Assembly (NCBI GenBank): GCA_038225475.1
Contig: JBBRRA010000003.1
Span: forward strand, 62,001 to 126,000
Direction of reading: 5' to 3'
Length of the DNA: 64,000 nt
From: Polymorphobacter_B sp038225475
Lineage (GTDB): Bacteria; Pseudomonadota; Alphaproteobacteria; Sphingomonadales; Sphingomonadaceae
The position numbers were made by a program, and so were the translations under genes. A model generated the notes under the pieces. The model saw nothing but the letters and a program-made list of their open reading frames with translations. It was not told the DNA's origin and made no database searches. This document shows, one piece after another, positions 37,463 through 46,650 of the stretch (positions are counted from its first letter, which is position 1; every line of letters starts with the position of its first letter).

Positions 37463-38554
37463 TTACACCAGCGTGCCGAGCGCGCTGCGGTCGAAGTTGG
37501 TCAGCTCGCCGAAGCGGCCATCGCGGACCTTTTCGACCCAATCGGGGTCGACGATCAGCGCGCGGCCGACTGCCACAAGGTCGAACTCGTCGCGGTCGAG
37601 GCGTTCGAGCAGCCCGTCGAGCGACGCCGGTTGCGAGCCTTCGCCGCCAAAGCCGGCGATGAATTCGCCCGACAGCCCGACCGAGCCGACGGTGATGGTC
37701 GGCTTGGCGGTGAGCTTCTTGGCCCAGCCGGCGAAATTGAGGTCCGACCCTTCGAACTCGGGCTCCCAGAAGCGCCGCTGCGAGCAATGGAACACGTCGG
37801 CCCCGGCGTCGGCGAGCGGGACCAGCCACGCCTCGAGCGCCTTGGGGTCGGGGGCAAGCTTGGCATCGTAATTCTGCTGCTTCCACTGCGACAGCCGGAT
37901 GATGACCGGATAGCCGGGGCCGACGGCGTCACGGACGGCGCGCAGGATTTCGGCGGCAAAGCGCGCGCGTTCGGGCAGCGTACCGCCGTTCCAGCCGTCG
38001 CTGCGCGCATTGGTGCCGTCCCAGAAGAACTGGTCGATCAGATAGCCGTGCGCACCGTGCAGCTCGACGGCGTCGAAGCCCAGCCGCTTGGCATCGGCAG
38101 CGGCGCGCGCGAACGCGGCGATGGTATCGGCGATGTCGGACTCGCTCATCGCCGCGCCGAACGGCTTGCCGGGCTTGAACAGCCCCGACGGGCTTTCCTG
38201 CACCGGCGGCGTCGGATTGGCGTGGTTGATCGCGCTGCCGACATGCCACAGCTGCGGCGCGATGCGACCGTGCGCGGCGTGGACGGCATCGGCAACCTTG
38301 CCCCAGCCGGCCAGCGCCGCGTCGCCGTGAAACACCGGAACCTTCGGATCGTTGAGCGACCCCGGGCGATCGACGCCGGTGCCTTCGGTGACGATCAGCC
38401 CGACCTGCCCCTCGGCGCGGCGCTGATAATAAGCGGCAACGTCGTCGCCGGGGATGCCGCCGGGCGAAAACGACCGCGTCATCGGCGCCATGACGATGCG
38501 GTTGGGCAAATGCAGCCCCGCCATGTCGAACGGGCGGAACAATGGGTTGGTCAT
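37463..38554 (-). CDS. Old yellow enzyme family NADH:flavin oxidoreductase
   Basis: The 363-residue FMN enzyme belongs to the OYE alkene-reductase group. The N-terminus LFRPFDMAGLHLPNRIVMAPMTR is typical; the substrate-binding histidine pair appears in APQLWHVGS and in ELHGAHGYLIDQF. The FMN phosphate site is TVGSVGL and LVAVGRALIVDPDW. It would reduce electron-poor alkenes with NAD(P)H. AAGGA precedes the ATG by eight bases. The gene converges with the glycosyltransferase, separated by 24 bases. Confidence 0.92.
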   Translation of the reverse strand: MTNPLFRPFDMAGLHLPNRIVMAPMTRSFSPGGIPGDDVAAYYQRRAEGQVGLIVTEGTGVDRPGSLNDPKVPVFHGDAALAGWGKVADAVHAAHGRIAPQLWHVGSAINHANPTPPVQESPSGLFKPGKPFGAAMSESDIADTIAAFARAAADAKRLGFDAVELHGAHGYLIDQFFWDGTNARSDGWNGGTLPERARFAAEILRAVRDAVGPGYPVIIRLSQWKQQNYDAKLAPDPKALEAWLVPLADAGADVFHCSQRRFWEPEFEGSDLNFAGWAKKLTAKPTITVGSVGLSGEFIAGFGGEGSQPASLDGLLERLDRDEFDLVAVGRALIVDPDWVEKVRDGRFGELTNFDRSALGTLV

Positions 38555-38651
38555 GCGCGGGTCCTTGTGATGTGCGTAACGACGTAGCGGCGCGCGGGGC
38601 GGCGATCAAGCGGCTCCCCGAAGCCGGGCGGACCTGCTACGAGCACGCGCC

Positions 38652-39989
38652 ATGCCCGCGCCCGCCCCCCAAATCCGACTTCGCTCGCTGCTGACGCTGG
38701 CGGGCCCGGTCGTGCTTGCCCGGCTGGGCATCATGACGATGGGGCTGGTCGATACCGTCGTCGTCGGGCGACATTCAGCGGCCGAGCTCGGCTATCTGGC
38801 GTTGGCGTGGGCCCCGACCGGCGTGGTGCTGACCACCGCGATCGGGCTGCTCGCGGGGGTGCAGGTGCTGACCAGCCAGGCGATCGGGTCGGGGCGCGCC
38901 GTCGATACCGGCGCGGTGCTGCGGCGCGGGCTGGTCTATGCGTTCTGGGTCGGCTGCGGCGCCGCGGCGGTGCTTGCCGGCCTCGGCGGCCCGCTGCTGG
39001 ATCATATCGGGCTGGACCGCGCGCTGGCGCACGGCGCGACACCGGTGCTGCAGGTGCTGGCGCTGTCGCTGCTGCCGATCATGCTTGCCGACGCGGGCAT
39101 CTTCTGGCTCGAGGCGCATGGCCGCGCGGTTCCTGGCATGATCGCGATGTGGGGCGCGAACGCGGTCAACCTCGGGCTCAACCTGTGGCTGGTGCCGGGA
39201 CGATCGGGGTTCGCGGTCGAAGGGGCTGCGGCAAGCGCGTGGTCGACGGCGATCTCGCGCACCGTGCTGCTGCTGTTCGTCGTGGCAGCGATCGGCGGCT
39301 GGCAGCGCGCGCGCGAATTTGGCGTGTTCCGGCGCGCCCCGAAGGACCGCGCCGCGTCGGCCAAGCTGCGTCGTGTCGGCTATGCTGCGGCAATCTCCTA
39401 TGCCGTCGAGACAACTGCTTTTGCCGGCATGACGATCGTCGCGGGCTGGCTCGGGGCAGCCGCAGTGGCAAGCTGGGCGATCGTCATCAACGTCATGGCG
39501 CTGCTGTTCATGGTCCCGCTCGGGTTGGCGGCGGCGACGGCGGTGCTGGTCGGCCGCGCCTACGGCGCGCGCGACGCCGCCGGTGTGCGCCGCGCCGGGC
39601 TGCTCGGGTTTGGCACGACGATCGCGGTAACGCTCGCGATCAGCGTTGGGGTCGGGGTCGGTGCCGACTGGATCGCTGCTGCTTACACGCGCGATACTGC
39701 GGTGCAGGCGGTGTCGGCCGCCGCGTTGCTGTTGACGGCATGGTTTTTCCTGATCGCCGACGGGCTGCAGGTCGTCGGCGCGCAGTCGCTGCGCGCGCGC
39801 GGCGACATCTGGGTGCCGAGCGCGACGCATTTTTTCAGCTATATCGCGGTGCTGCTGCCGGCGGGATATGTGTTCGCTATCCCGCTCGGCGGCGGCGTCA
39901 ACGGCATCGTCTGGGGGACGATCGTCGCCAGCCTGGTTTCCGCCGGACTGCTCGTCGGGCGGTTCCTGTGGCTGGCGCGGCGGCGTTAG
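38652..39989 (+). CDS. MATE family efflux transporter
   Basis: The 445-residue protein has 12 predicted membrane helices in two six-helix halves, the MATE fold. The first helix region LAGPVVLARLGIMTMGLVDTVVVG is diagnostic. It probably exports cationic compounds in exchange for Na+ or H+. The final TAG overlaps the stop of the convergent acyl-CoA dehydrogenase, so the 3' ends share four bases (TTAG). Confidence 0.9.
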   Translation: MPAPAPQIRLRSLLTLAGPVVLARLGIMTMGLVDTVVVGRHSAAELGYLALAWAPTGVVLTTAIGLLAGVQVLTSQAIGSGRAVDTGAVLRRGLVYAFWVGCGAAAVLAGLGGPLLDHIGLDRALAHGATPVLQVLALSLLPIMLADAGIFWLEAHGRAVPGMIAMWGANAVNLGLNLWLVPGRSGFAVEGAAASAWSTAISRTVLLLFVVAAIGGWQRAREFGVFRRAPKDRAASAKLRRVGYAAAISYAVETTAFAGMTIVAGWLGAAAVASWAIVINVMALLFMVPLGLAAATAVLVGRAYGARDAAGVRRAGLLGFGTTIAVTLAISVGVGVGADWIAAAYTRDTAVQAVSAAALLLTAWFFLIADGLQVVGAQSLRARGDIWVPSATHFFSYIAVLLPAGYVFAIPLGGGVNGIVWGTIVASLVSAGLLVGRFLWLARRR

Positions 39990-41113
39990 TCCATCAGGCT
40001 TTCATAGCGCTGCAGGTGGTAGTCGACGCTGCCGAGCTGGTTTTCGATCATCGTGGCGCGCTTGAAATAATGCCCGATGGCGAGCTCGTTCGAAATGCCG
40101 ATGCCGCCGTGGATCTGCACCGCGCCCTGGCCGACGAACTTGCATGCCTTGCCGACCTTGGCTTTTGCCGCCGACACATGCTTGGCGCGGTCGGGTTCGC
40201 TCAGGCGCAGCGTCGCCATCAGCGTCATGCTGACCGCCTGCTCGACTTCCATGAACATGTCGACCATGCGGTGCTGTAGCACCTGAAACTCGCCGATCGG
40301 CTTGCCGAACTGCTTGCGCTGCTTCGAATAGTCCAGCGTGCCTTCGTGCAGCTTGCGCGTTACGCCGCTCGCTTCGGCGCACAGCGCAACCGTCGCCTCG
40401 TCGGCGATGTGCTCGATCAGCGGCAACGCCTCGCCGGCCGCCCCAAGCAGCGCTTCGGCACCAACGGCGACATTTTCGAAATAGACTTCGCTGGCGCGGC
40501 TGCCGTCGACGGTCGGATAGTCGCGCCGCGTGATGCCGGGCGCGTTTGCCGCGATCAGGAACAGCGACACGCCGCCGGCATCGCGCTGCGCGCCGCCGCT
40601 CCGTGCGGTCACCAGCAAATGCGTCGCATAGGATGCGCCGTAAACCACCGACTTGTGCCCGTTCACGACGAAGCCTGCGCCGTCCGCCTTGGCAGTGGTG
40701 CGCAGGTCGGCAAGATTATAGCGGCCCTGCGGCTCGGCATAGGCGAAGGCGATGACGGCTTCGCCCGCGATGATCGCCGGGATGACCGCGTCGGCTACCG
40801 CGCCGCCCGCCGCCTTCAGCGCGCCACCGGCGATGACCACCGTCGACAGATATGGTTCGATGACCAGCGCTTTGCCGATCTCCTCCATGACGATCATGTT
40901 CTCGATTGCACCGCCGCCAAGCCCACCATGCGCTTCGGCAAACGGCGCGCCGAGGATGCCGAGTTCTTCGGCAAAGGCTTTCCAGACGTGGGGGTTCCAG
41001 CCGGCGGCACCGTGCACGACCGACATGCGCTGGTCAAAACCATAGGTCGCACCGAGATAGCGCGACACCGAGTCGCGCAACATCGTCTGTTCGTCGGTGA
41101 AGTTGAAATCCAT
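39986..41113 (-). CDS. Acyl-CoA dehydrogenase (second of pair)
   Basis: The 375-residue FAD enzyme has the acyl-CoA dehydrogenase fold: MDFNFTDEQTMLRDSVSRYL, helix domain EELGILGAPFAEAHGGLGG, central beta-domain and C-terminal GQGAVQIHGGIGISNELAIG. It is the divergent partner type often paired with a longer subunit in an alpha2-beta2 enzyme, for instance in steroid or branched acyl-CoA degradation. The paired gene lies upstream, with a small membrane-protein gene in between. Which subunit supplies the catalytic base cannot be settled from sequence alone. Confidence 0.9.
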   Translation of the reverse strand: MDFNFTDEQTMLRDSVSRYLGATYGFDQRMSVVHGAAGWNPHVWKAFAEELGILGAPFAEAHGGLGGGAIENMIVMEEIGKALVIEPYLSTVVIAGGALKAAGGAVADAVIPAIIAGEAVIAFAYAEPQGRYNLADLRTTAKADGAGFVVNGHKSVVYGASYATHLLVTARSGGAQRDAGGVSLFLIAANAPGITRRDYPTVDGSRASEVYFENVAVGAEALLGAAGEALPLIEHIADEATVALCAEASGVTRKLHEGTLDYSKQRKQFGKPIGEFQVLQHRMVDMFMEVEQAVSMTLMATLRLSEPDRAKHVSAAKAKVGKACKFVGQGAVQIHGGIGISNELAIGHYFKRATMIENQLGSVDYHLQRYESLMD

Positions 41114-41137
41114 GTGTCCGTCCCCAAGATCAACCGC

Positions 41138-41374
41138 TTATGCGGCAAGTGTGGCAATCCTGCTGCAAATTATCGGCAGCAGGATGCGCCGGCTCCCCGC
41201 CAAAGTGAATACGAGTAGGGCCAGCCATAGCAGATCGAACACGACGAGCATCGGCGTTATCGCCTGACGGCCGGCCAAGCCTAAAATAATTAGACCGAGG
41301 AGCCAAGCCGAGCCCGCCGCCAGCGCAACAAAGGCGATCGCCGTTAACTCGACGATCGCCTTCGTTCGTTCCAT
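41138..41374 (-). CDS. Small membrane protein between acyl-CoA dehydrogenase genes
   Basis: The 78-residue product has two hydrophobic helices (about 9-33 and 40-60) joined by a short loop GRQAIT, with a charged N-terminus MERTKAIVE and basic C-terminal segment. I recognise no family. It lies seven bases after the first acyl-CoA dehydrogenase and 24 bases before the second, all on the same strand, so it is almost certainly co-transcribed with them. Confidence 0.65.
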   Translation of the reverse strand: MERTKAIVELTAIAFVALAAGSAWLLGLIILGLAGRQAITPMLVVFDLLWLALLVFTLAGSRRILLPIICSRIATLAA

Positions 41375-41380
41375 ATCGAG

Positions 41381-42601
41381 CTACAGACCCAGCACCATCT
41401 TGGCGATGATATTCCGCTGAATTTCGTTCGAGCCGCCGTAAATGCTCGTCTTGCGCATGTTGAAATAGGTCGGCGCGGCGCGGTGCGCATAGTCCGGCCC
41501 GATCGGGTGCTCGTTGTCACCCTCGCCGAAGCCGCGGAAATAGGGCGCGCCGTAATGGCCGACGGCTTCGAGCGCGAGTTCGGTGATGCGCTGCTGGATC
41601 TCGGTGCCCTTGATCTTGAGCAGGCTCGATTCGGGCCCCGGACCCTTGCCCGAGCTTTCACCCGCGAGCGTGCGCAGTTCGGTGAATTCGAGCGCGGTCA
41701 GATCGACTTCGAGTTCGGCGAGTTTGCGCTTGAAGAACGGGTTGGCATAAAGCGGCGCGCTCGCCTCGCCGAAGCTGTCGAGCTCGGTTTTGGCGACTTC
41801 GCGCAGACGCTCGACGCCGCGCTTCGATGCGGCGACGCCTGCGATGCCGGTGCGCTCGTGCGCCAGCAGGAACTTGGCGCAGGTCCAGCCCTTATTCTCT
41901 TCGTAGACGCGATTTTCGACCGGGACCTTGACGTTTTCGAGCCAGACCTCGTTAACCTCATGCTCGCCGCCCAAAGTGATGATCGGGCGCACGGTGATCC
42001 CCGGCGTCTTCATGTCGATCAGCAGGAACGAGATGCCCTCCTGCGCCTTGGCAGTCGGGTTGGTGCGGACCAGGAAGAAACCCCAGTCGGCATGCTGCGC
42101 CAGCGTCGTCCACGTCTTTTGACCGTTGACGATATAATATTCCTTGCCGTCCGCCTCGGTAACGCGCTCGGCCTTGGTGCGCAGATTGGCGAGGTCCGAC
42201 CCCGCGCCCGGTTCCGAATAACCCTGGCACCACCAATCATCGCCCGACAGGATGCGCGGCAGGAACTTCGCCTTTTGCTCGGGCGTGCCGAAGGTGTAGA
42301 TCACCGGGCCGACCATGCTGAGGCCGAACGGCAGCAGCCGCATCGCATCGGCGCGCGCGCTCTCCTCGCCCCAGATATAGCGCTGCACCGGCGTCCAGCC
42401 CGGGCCGCCATATTCCTTGGGCCATGCGACGCCCGCCCAGCCCTTTTTGCCGAGGATACGGTGCCAGCCGAGGAAATCTTCCTTCGACAGTTCCTCGCCC
42501 TCGTCGATCTTGTCCTTCAGGTGCGGCGGATAATTTTCGGCGATGAAGGCGCGCGCTTCGTCGCGAAAGGCGAGGTCTTCGGGTGAGAAATTCAGATCCA
42601 T
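41381..42601 (-). CDS. Acyl-CoA dehydrogenase (first of pair)
   Basis: The 406-residue protein is a full-length acyl-CoA dehydrogenase. The FAD and substrate regions are CQGYSEPGAGSDLANLRTKA, IVNGQKTWTTLAQHADW, and the C-terminal IYGGSNEIQRNIIAKMVLG, typical of this class. ATG 42601 has GGGAG upstream and begins with the family N-terminus MDLNFSPEDLAFRDEARAF; the frame extends upstream without similarity. It is the longer member of a pair with the gene at 39986-41113. Confidence 0.93.
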   Translation of the reverse strand: MDLNFSPEDLAFRDEARAFIAENYPPHLKDKIDEGEELSKEDFLGWHRILGKKGWAGVAWPKEYGGPGWTPVQRYIWGEESARADAMRLLPFGLSMVGPVIYTFGTPEQKAKFLPRILSGDDWWCQGYSEPGAGSDLANLRTKAERVTEADGKEYYIVNGQKTWTTLAQHADWGFFLVRTNPTAKAQEGISFLLIDMKTPGITVRPIITLGGEHEVNEVWLENVKVPVENRVYEENKGWTCAKFLLAHERTGIAGVAASKRGVERLREVAKTELDSFGEASAPLYANPFFKRKLAELEVDLTALEFTELRTLAGESSGKGPGPESSLLKIKGTEIQQRITELALEAVGHYGAPYFRGFGEGDNEHPIGPDYAHRAAPTYFNMRKTSIYGGSNEIQRNIIAKMVLGL

Positions 42602-42672
42602 GACAAGCTCCCAAGGCAAGTTGACGTTCACGTTAACACGGCCCAAGCGCGCGCCGCAAGCGACACTCCGTC

Positions 42673-43035
42673 TCAGGCGGGTGGCCGCGTCGGTGCGGCG
42701 GTAAGCGCCAGCAGGCACGCGCCTGCATCCTGCCGCTTGCCGTCGGGGGTGCGCGCATCGGCGTGGCGCGCCGCCGGTGCGCCGGTCCGCGCATCGGGGT
42801 AGAAATACAGGTCGAGGATGCATGCGGTCCGCGCGAATTGCAGATGGTGGCCGGGCCCCTCGCGGCGGTCGAGCGTCGGCGTGCCGAGCAACGCGATCGC
42901 CGCCGCCTCGGGCTTGCCGAGCACGCGCTCGAGCCCCGGGATCGGCGCATAGACCACCGGCGCGGCCACCGGCACGGGTGGCGTCGTCGTGGCGCAAGCG
43001 GCGAGCATAAGCAGCAACAGCGGGGCAAAACGCAT
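42673..43035 (-). CDS. Putative lipoprotein
   Basis: The 120-residue product has a lipoprotein signal, MRFAPLLLLMLAACATTT, with cysteine 14 as the acylation site, then a Pro/Val-rich linker and a small domain (VLGKPEAAAIALLGTPTLDR, HHLQFARTACILDLYFY). The second half resembles SmpA/OmlA-like small domains only loosely and two further cysteines are present. No function is assigned. Its ATG overlaps the EI24 stop by one base (TGATG), implying coupling. Confidence 0.72.
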   Translation of the reverse strand: MRFAPLLLLMLAACATTTPPVPVAAPVVYAPIPGLERVLGKPEAAAIALLGTPTLDRREGPGHHLQFARTACILDLYFYPDARTGAPAARHADARTPDGKRQDAGACLLALTAAPTRPPA

Positions 43036-43721
43036 CAGCGGGGCTTTCGCAAACGATGGAACATATGCGTGGCGATGCCCGAGCCGATCAGCGGCGCGGC
43101 GAGATTGACGACCGGGACGGCAAACAGCGCGGCGGTCAGCAGCCCGGTCTGCCAGCGCGCGCTGCGGTGTGCGGCGATCCACGGCGCGATTGCTGCGGCG
43201 GGCAGGTGGCGCGCGGCAACCATTTCGAGATAGCTGCGACCGAGCAGCCAGCCGTTGACGACGATGAACAACGCCAGCGTCCCCACGCCGGTGAACAGCA
43301 GCGCCACGTAAAACGGCAGCGCGACGATGTTCCACAGCAGCAGCCGCAGCGTCGCCCCTAGTCCGAGGCGGAGGCTGGTCGCCCAACCGGCTGCCTTGGC
43401 GGCGCTGGCCGGATAATATTTGGCCTCGACCGCGCCGACGATATCGTCGAGCCAAAGTTCCGCGATCCCGGTGGCGAAGGCGGCAAACAGCGGCAGCAGC
43501 AACGGCAGGATCAGCAGCGCGCCGAACACCGGGCCGCCGCCGTGCCATGCGTCGGCAAGCCAATCGGGCCACCCGCTGGTATCGAGGTGCGACAGCGCGG
43601 CTTCGCAGCCCCACCCCAGCGCGCCGAACAGCAGCACGGTGCCTGCCAGCGCACGCCACAGCACGCCGCGGTGGACGGGTTCGCGCAATTGCGCGACGCT
43701 CAGGGCAAACGCGCGCAGCAT
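43035..43721 (-). CDS. EI24/CysZ-like membrane protein
   Basis: The 228-residue protein is an EI24 domain member with four to six hydrophobic segments. Recognisable parts are VLWRALAGTVLLFGALGW, DDIVGAVEAKYYP and FIVVNGWLLGRSYLEMVA-RH. CysZ in the same superfamily is a sulfate permease; other members are of unknown role. It is not near the sulfate transporter genes of this window. It precedes and is coupled to the putative lipoprotein gene. Confidence 0.8.
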   Translation of the reverse strand: MLRAFALSVAQLREPVHRGVLWRALAGTVLLFGALGWGCEAALSHLDTSGWPDWLADAWHGGGPVFGALLILPLLLPLFAAFATGIAELWLDDIVGAVEAKYYPASAAKAAGWATSLRLGLGATLRLLLWNIVALPFYVALLFTGVGTLALFIVVNGWLLGRSYLEMVAARHLPAAAIAPWIAAHRSARWQTGLLTAALFAVPVVNLAAPLIGSGIATHMFHRLRKPR

Positions 43722-43798
43722 CGGGCCGGGGTGTAGCGTGTTGCCGCCGCGGGCGCGAGCCGCTACCGGGTGGCCGCCACTTAACGCAGGACGAGTTG

Positions 43799-44791
43799 AT
43801 GACCGATACCCGATATGACGTGCTTGCCGTGGGCAATGCGCTTGTCGATGTGATTGCCACCGCCGAAGTGCCGTGGCTGGCGACGCATGCGATCCCCAAG
43901 GGTTCGATGCGGTTGATCGCCGCCGACGAGGCCGAACGGCTGTATGCGCTGATGGGGCCGGGGCGCGAGGTTTCGGGCGGATCGGCGGCGAACACCGTCG
44001 CGGGGATCGCCGCGATGGGCGGTCGCCCGGCGTTTGTCGGGCGGGTCGCTGCGGACCAGCTCGGTGCGGTGTTCGCGCACGACATTCGTGCAGCGGGCGT
44101 CACCTATACGACGCCGCCGATGTCCGACGGCCCGCCGACGGGGCGCTGCCTGATCCTGGTGACGCCCGACGGCGACCGGACGATGAGCACGTTTCTTGGC
44201 GCGACGCAGGAACTGACCGAAGCCGATATCGACCCCGAAGTCGTCCGCGCCAGCGCCGTGCTGTATCTGGAGGGGTATCTCTGGGATCCGGCGCAGCCGC
44301 GCGCCGCGATGCGCAAGGCTATCGAAATTGCGCGCGGTGCCGGCCGCAAGGTAGCGTTCACGCTATCCGACACCTTTTGCGTGCATGGCCACCGCAGCGA
44401 TTTCCGCGCGTTGCTCAACGGCCATGTCGATGTGATGTTCGGCAACGAAAACGAGGTGCTCGCGCTGTTCGAGACCACCGACATGAACGCCGCGATGGAC
44501 GCGCTTGCGGCGCATGCGACGATCGCGGTCGTGACCCGGTCGGAACAGGGCGCGGTCGTGCTGGCAAACGGCGAGCGGCATGTCGTTGCCGCCGAGCCGG
44601 TGGCGAAGGTCGTCGATACCACCGGTGCGGGCGACTTGTTTGCGGCGGGCTTTCTAAGCGGGCTGGTTGCCGGCCGCCCGCTTGCGGATTGCGCACGTCA
44701 GGGCGGCATCGCCGCTGCCGAGATCATCTCGCACTTCGGCGCGCGCAGCGAGCGCGACCTCGCTGCGCTGGTGACCGCCAAGCTCGGTTGA
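43799..44791 (+). CDS. PfkB family sugar/adenosine kinase
   Basis: The 330-residue protein has the ribokinase-like fold. GGSAANTVAGIAAMGG (60-75) is PfkB signature 1 and DTTGAGDLFAAGFLSG (about 272-287) is signature 2, with the catalytic aspartate in GAGD. The N-terminus YDVLAVGNALVDVIA is as in bacterial adenosine kinases, the closest annotation I would give; the substrate is not fixed by sequence. ATG 43799 follows AGGA by eight bases. It is divergent from EI24. Confidence 0.88.
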   Translation: MTDTRYDVLAVGNALVDVIATAEVPWLATHAIPKGSMRLIAADEAERLYALMGPGREVSGGSAANTVAGIAAMGGRPAFVGRVAADQLGAVFAHDIRAAGVTYTTPPMSDGPPTGRCLILVTPDGDRTMSTFLGATQELTEADIDPEVVRASAVLYLEGYLWDPAQPRAAMRKAIEIARGAGRKVAFTLSDTFCVHGHRSDFRALLNGHVDVMFGNENEVLALFETTDMNAAMDALAAHATIAVVTRSEQGAVVLANGERHVVAAEPVAKVVDTTGAGDLFAAGFLSGLVAGRPLADCARQGGIAAAEIISHFGARSERDLAALVTAKLG

Positions 44792-44795
44792 AACG

Positions 44796-44819
44796 CGGTC
44801 CCGGCTCGCGCCGGGACCG
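44796..44819. terminator. Bidirectional hairpin terminator between convergent genes
   Basis: CGGTCCCGGC (44796-44805) and GCCGGGACCG (44810-44819) form a perfect 10-base stem with loop TCGC. It lies between the kinase stop and the convergent permease stop and probably ends both transcripts, although no T run is evident. Confidence 0.65.
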
Positions 44820-44822
44820 TCG

Positions 44823-46406
44823 TCAGACGATCGGTGCGACCGGCGAAACCGGCAAATCGGCGTCGAGTTCGTGAACCTCGTTGATGCCGCGCGCGACGTT
44901 CGAGCGCGTGCGGCCATAGAGGTAGTAGAACACGAGGCCGAGCAGCGCCCAGCCGAAGAATACCAGCTTCGCGGTCATCGACAGGAACAGGAACAAGAGG
45001 ACGCAGCCGGCTGCCGCGAGCGGCGCGACGACCCAAACCGCCGGCGTCCGGAACGCGCGCTTGCGGTCGGGGTTCGAACGCCGCAGCGCCATGATGGCGA
45101 GTGCGACGAAGAAGAACGCGCACAGCGTGCCGCCGTTCGAGACGCTCGCCAGCGCGCCGACGGGGAAGAACGCCGCGGCAATCGTCACGCCGATGCCGGT
45201 CACTATCGTGACGATATGCGGGGTCTTGAAGCGCGGGTGCACCTTGGACAGCGACGTCGGCAACAGGCCGTCGCGCGACATCACGAAGAAAATGCGCGTC
45301 TGCGCGTACATCATCATCAGCACCACCGACGGCAGCGCGAAGCCAGCAGCGAGCCCGAGCAGGTTGCCGACCGCCGGGTGGCCGATCGAGCGCAGCACAT
45401 GCGCCAGCGCTTCCTTCGAACACACCAGCAAGACGTTGCCGGTGGCATTGCACTGCGCCACGAGTTCGGGTGATCCAGGCGTCAGCCCTTTGCCGGCGGC
45501 GTCGAGCATCGGCTGCGCGCCGAAGCTGCCGATCGCACCGGCGCCAACGAGCAGGTAGAAAATCGTGCAGATCACAAGGCTGCCGATCAACCCGATCGGC
45601 ACGTTACGCTGCGGATCCTTGGTTTCTTCCGCCGCGGTCGAGACGGCATCGAAGCCGACGAAGGCGAAGAAGATAATCGATGCCGCGCTGATGATCCCGC
45701 CGGTGCCGAGCGGCGAAAACGGGATGAAATTCTTGGCTTCGATCGCTGGTACGCTGAGCGCGATGAACGCTGCCAGCGCGAGGATCTTGACCACGACGAG
45801 CACCGAATTGACCGTCGCACTTTCCTTGGTGCCGATGACCAGCAGGGTGGTGACCGCAATCGCGATCACGACGGCCGGCAGATTGATCAGCCCGCCGGTT
45901 GCAACCGCGGTCTGCAGTTCGGGCGTCGAGGCGGTGAACAGCAGCGTCATGCGCGCAATGATGCCGTCACCGTTGGCAATGACCGCCGGAATATGAATAT
46001 GCGCGAGGTTCTCGAGCACGCCGACGGCATAGCCCGACCAGCCGACCGCAACGGCGCTGGCGGCGACGGCATATTCGAGCACCAGCGCCCAGCCGACGAT
46101 CCACGCCAGGATCTCGCCGAACGTCGCATAGCTATAGGTGTAGGCCGACCCCGCCACCGGGACCATCGCGGCGAGTTCGGCGTAGCACAGCGCCGCCAGT
46201 CCGCACACCACCGCCGACAGCACGAACGAAACCAGCATGCCCGGCCCGGCGACCTGCGCGGCTTCGGCGGTCAGTACGAAGATTCCGGTACCGATGATGC
46301 CGCCGATCCCGAGCATCGTCAGCTGAAACGCACCGAGGCTGCGGTGCAGCGACTTTTTTTCGGCCGTTGCCAGAATCGCGTCGAGCGACTTTACACGCCA
46401 ATCCAT
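44823..46406 (-). CDS. APC family amino acid permease
   Basis: The 527-residue protein has about 12-14 membrane helices and belongs to the amino acid-polyamine-organocation superfamily, close to cationic amino acid (CAT/YfnA-like) permeases. The first helix holds the substrate motif GIGGIIGTGIFVLT. MVPVAGSAYTYSYATFGEI and FFAFVGFDAVSTAAEETKDP are further signatures. It probably imports an amino acid by proton symport. GAGGGGA lies before the ATG. A periplasmic loop with two cysteines (CNATGNVLLVC) is unusual and may hold a disulfide. Confidence 0.9.
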   Translation of the reverse strand: MDWRVKSLDAILATAEKKSLHRSLGAFQLTMLGIGGIIGTGIFVLTAEAAQVAGPGMLVSFVLSAVVCGLAALCYAELAAMVPVAGSAYTYSYATFGEILAWIVGWALVLEYAVAASAVAVGWSGYAVGVLENLAHIHIPAVIANGDGIIARMTLLFTASTPELQTAVATGGLINLPAVVIAIAVTTLLVIGTKESATVNSVLVVVKILALAAFIALSVPAIEAKNFIPFSPLGTGGIISAASIIFFAFVGFDAVSTAAEETKDPQRNVPIGLIGSLVICTIFYLLVGAGAIGSFGAQPMLDAAGKGLTPGSPELVAQCNATGNVLLVCSKEALAHVLRSIGHPAVGNLLGLAAGFALPSVVLMMMYAQTRIFFVMSRDGLLPTSLSKVHPRFKTPHIVTIVTGIGVTIAAAFFPVGALASVSNGGTLCAFFFVALAIMALRRSNPDRKRAFRTPAVWVVAPLAAAGCVLLFLFLSMTAKLVFFGWALLGLVFYYLYGRTRSNVARGINEVHELDADLPVSPVAPIV

Positions 46407-46593
46407 TCAATAATCCCCTCGAGCCGGCGCACCGTTGGGGCGTCGCTGGCGATGCTGCATGGTGCACCGTGCCGTGATCGGTGGCGGGCGGTCAAGGGGC
46501 ACGTGGCCGCGCAGCGGTGCTGCCCGTCGAAATGCTGCGCCCGATATCGCAGCCGCGCGCGCTTTCGTCGTGACCTGCATCGGCGCGGGCAGG

Positions 46594-46625
46594 TGCACCC
46601 CGCGGCGGCGACCGCCGGGGGTGCA
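46594..46625. repeat. Strong hairpin in the permease-SPFH spacer
   Basis: TGCACCCC (46594-46601), a bulged G, then CGGCGG (46603-46608), loop CGA, CCGCCG (46612-46617) and GGGGTGCA (46618-46625) make a 14-base stem. It is 26 bases beyond the stop of the SPFH gene on that gene's strand and may terminate or protect its transcript. The rest of the 244-base spacer (46407-46650) holds nothing else I can name. Confidence 0.5.
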
Positions 46626-46650
46626 TTTCCGCTTGCCGATTTGTGGCGCG

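Noticed and set aside
42673..44103. A 476-codon minus frame covering the lipoprotein and the region opposite EI24 and the kinase
   Set aside because: Only its last 120 codons, from ATG 43035, look like a protein with a lipoprotein signal; the rest opposes the well-supported kinase and lies out of frame with EI24.
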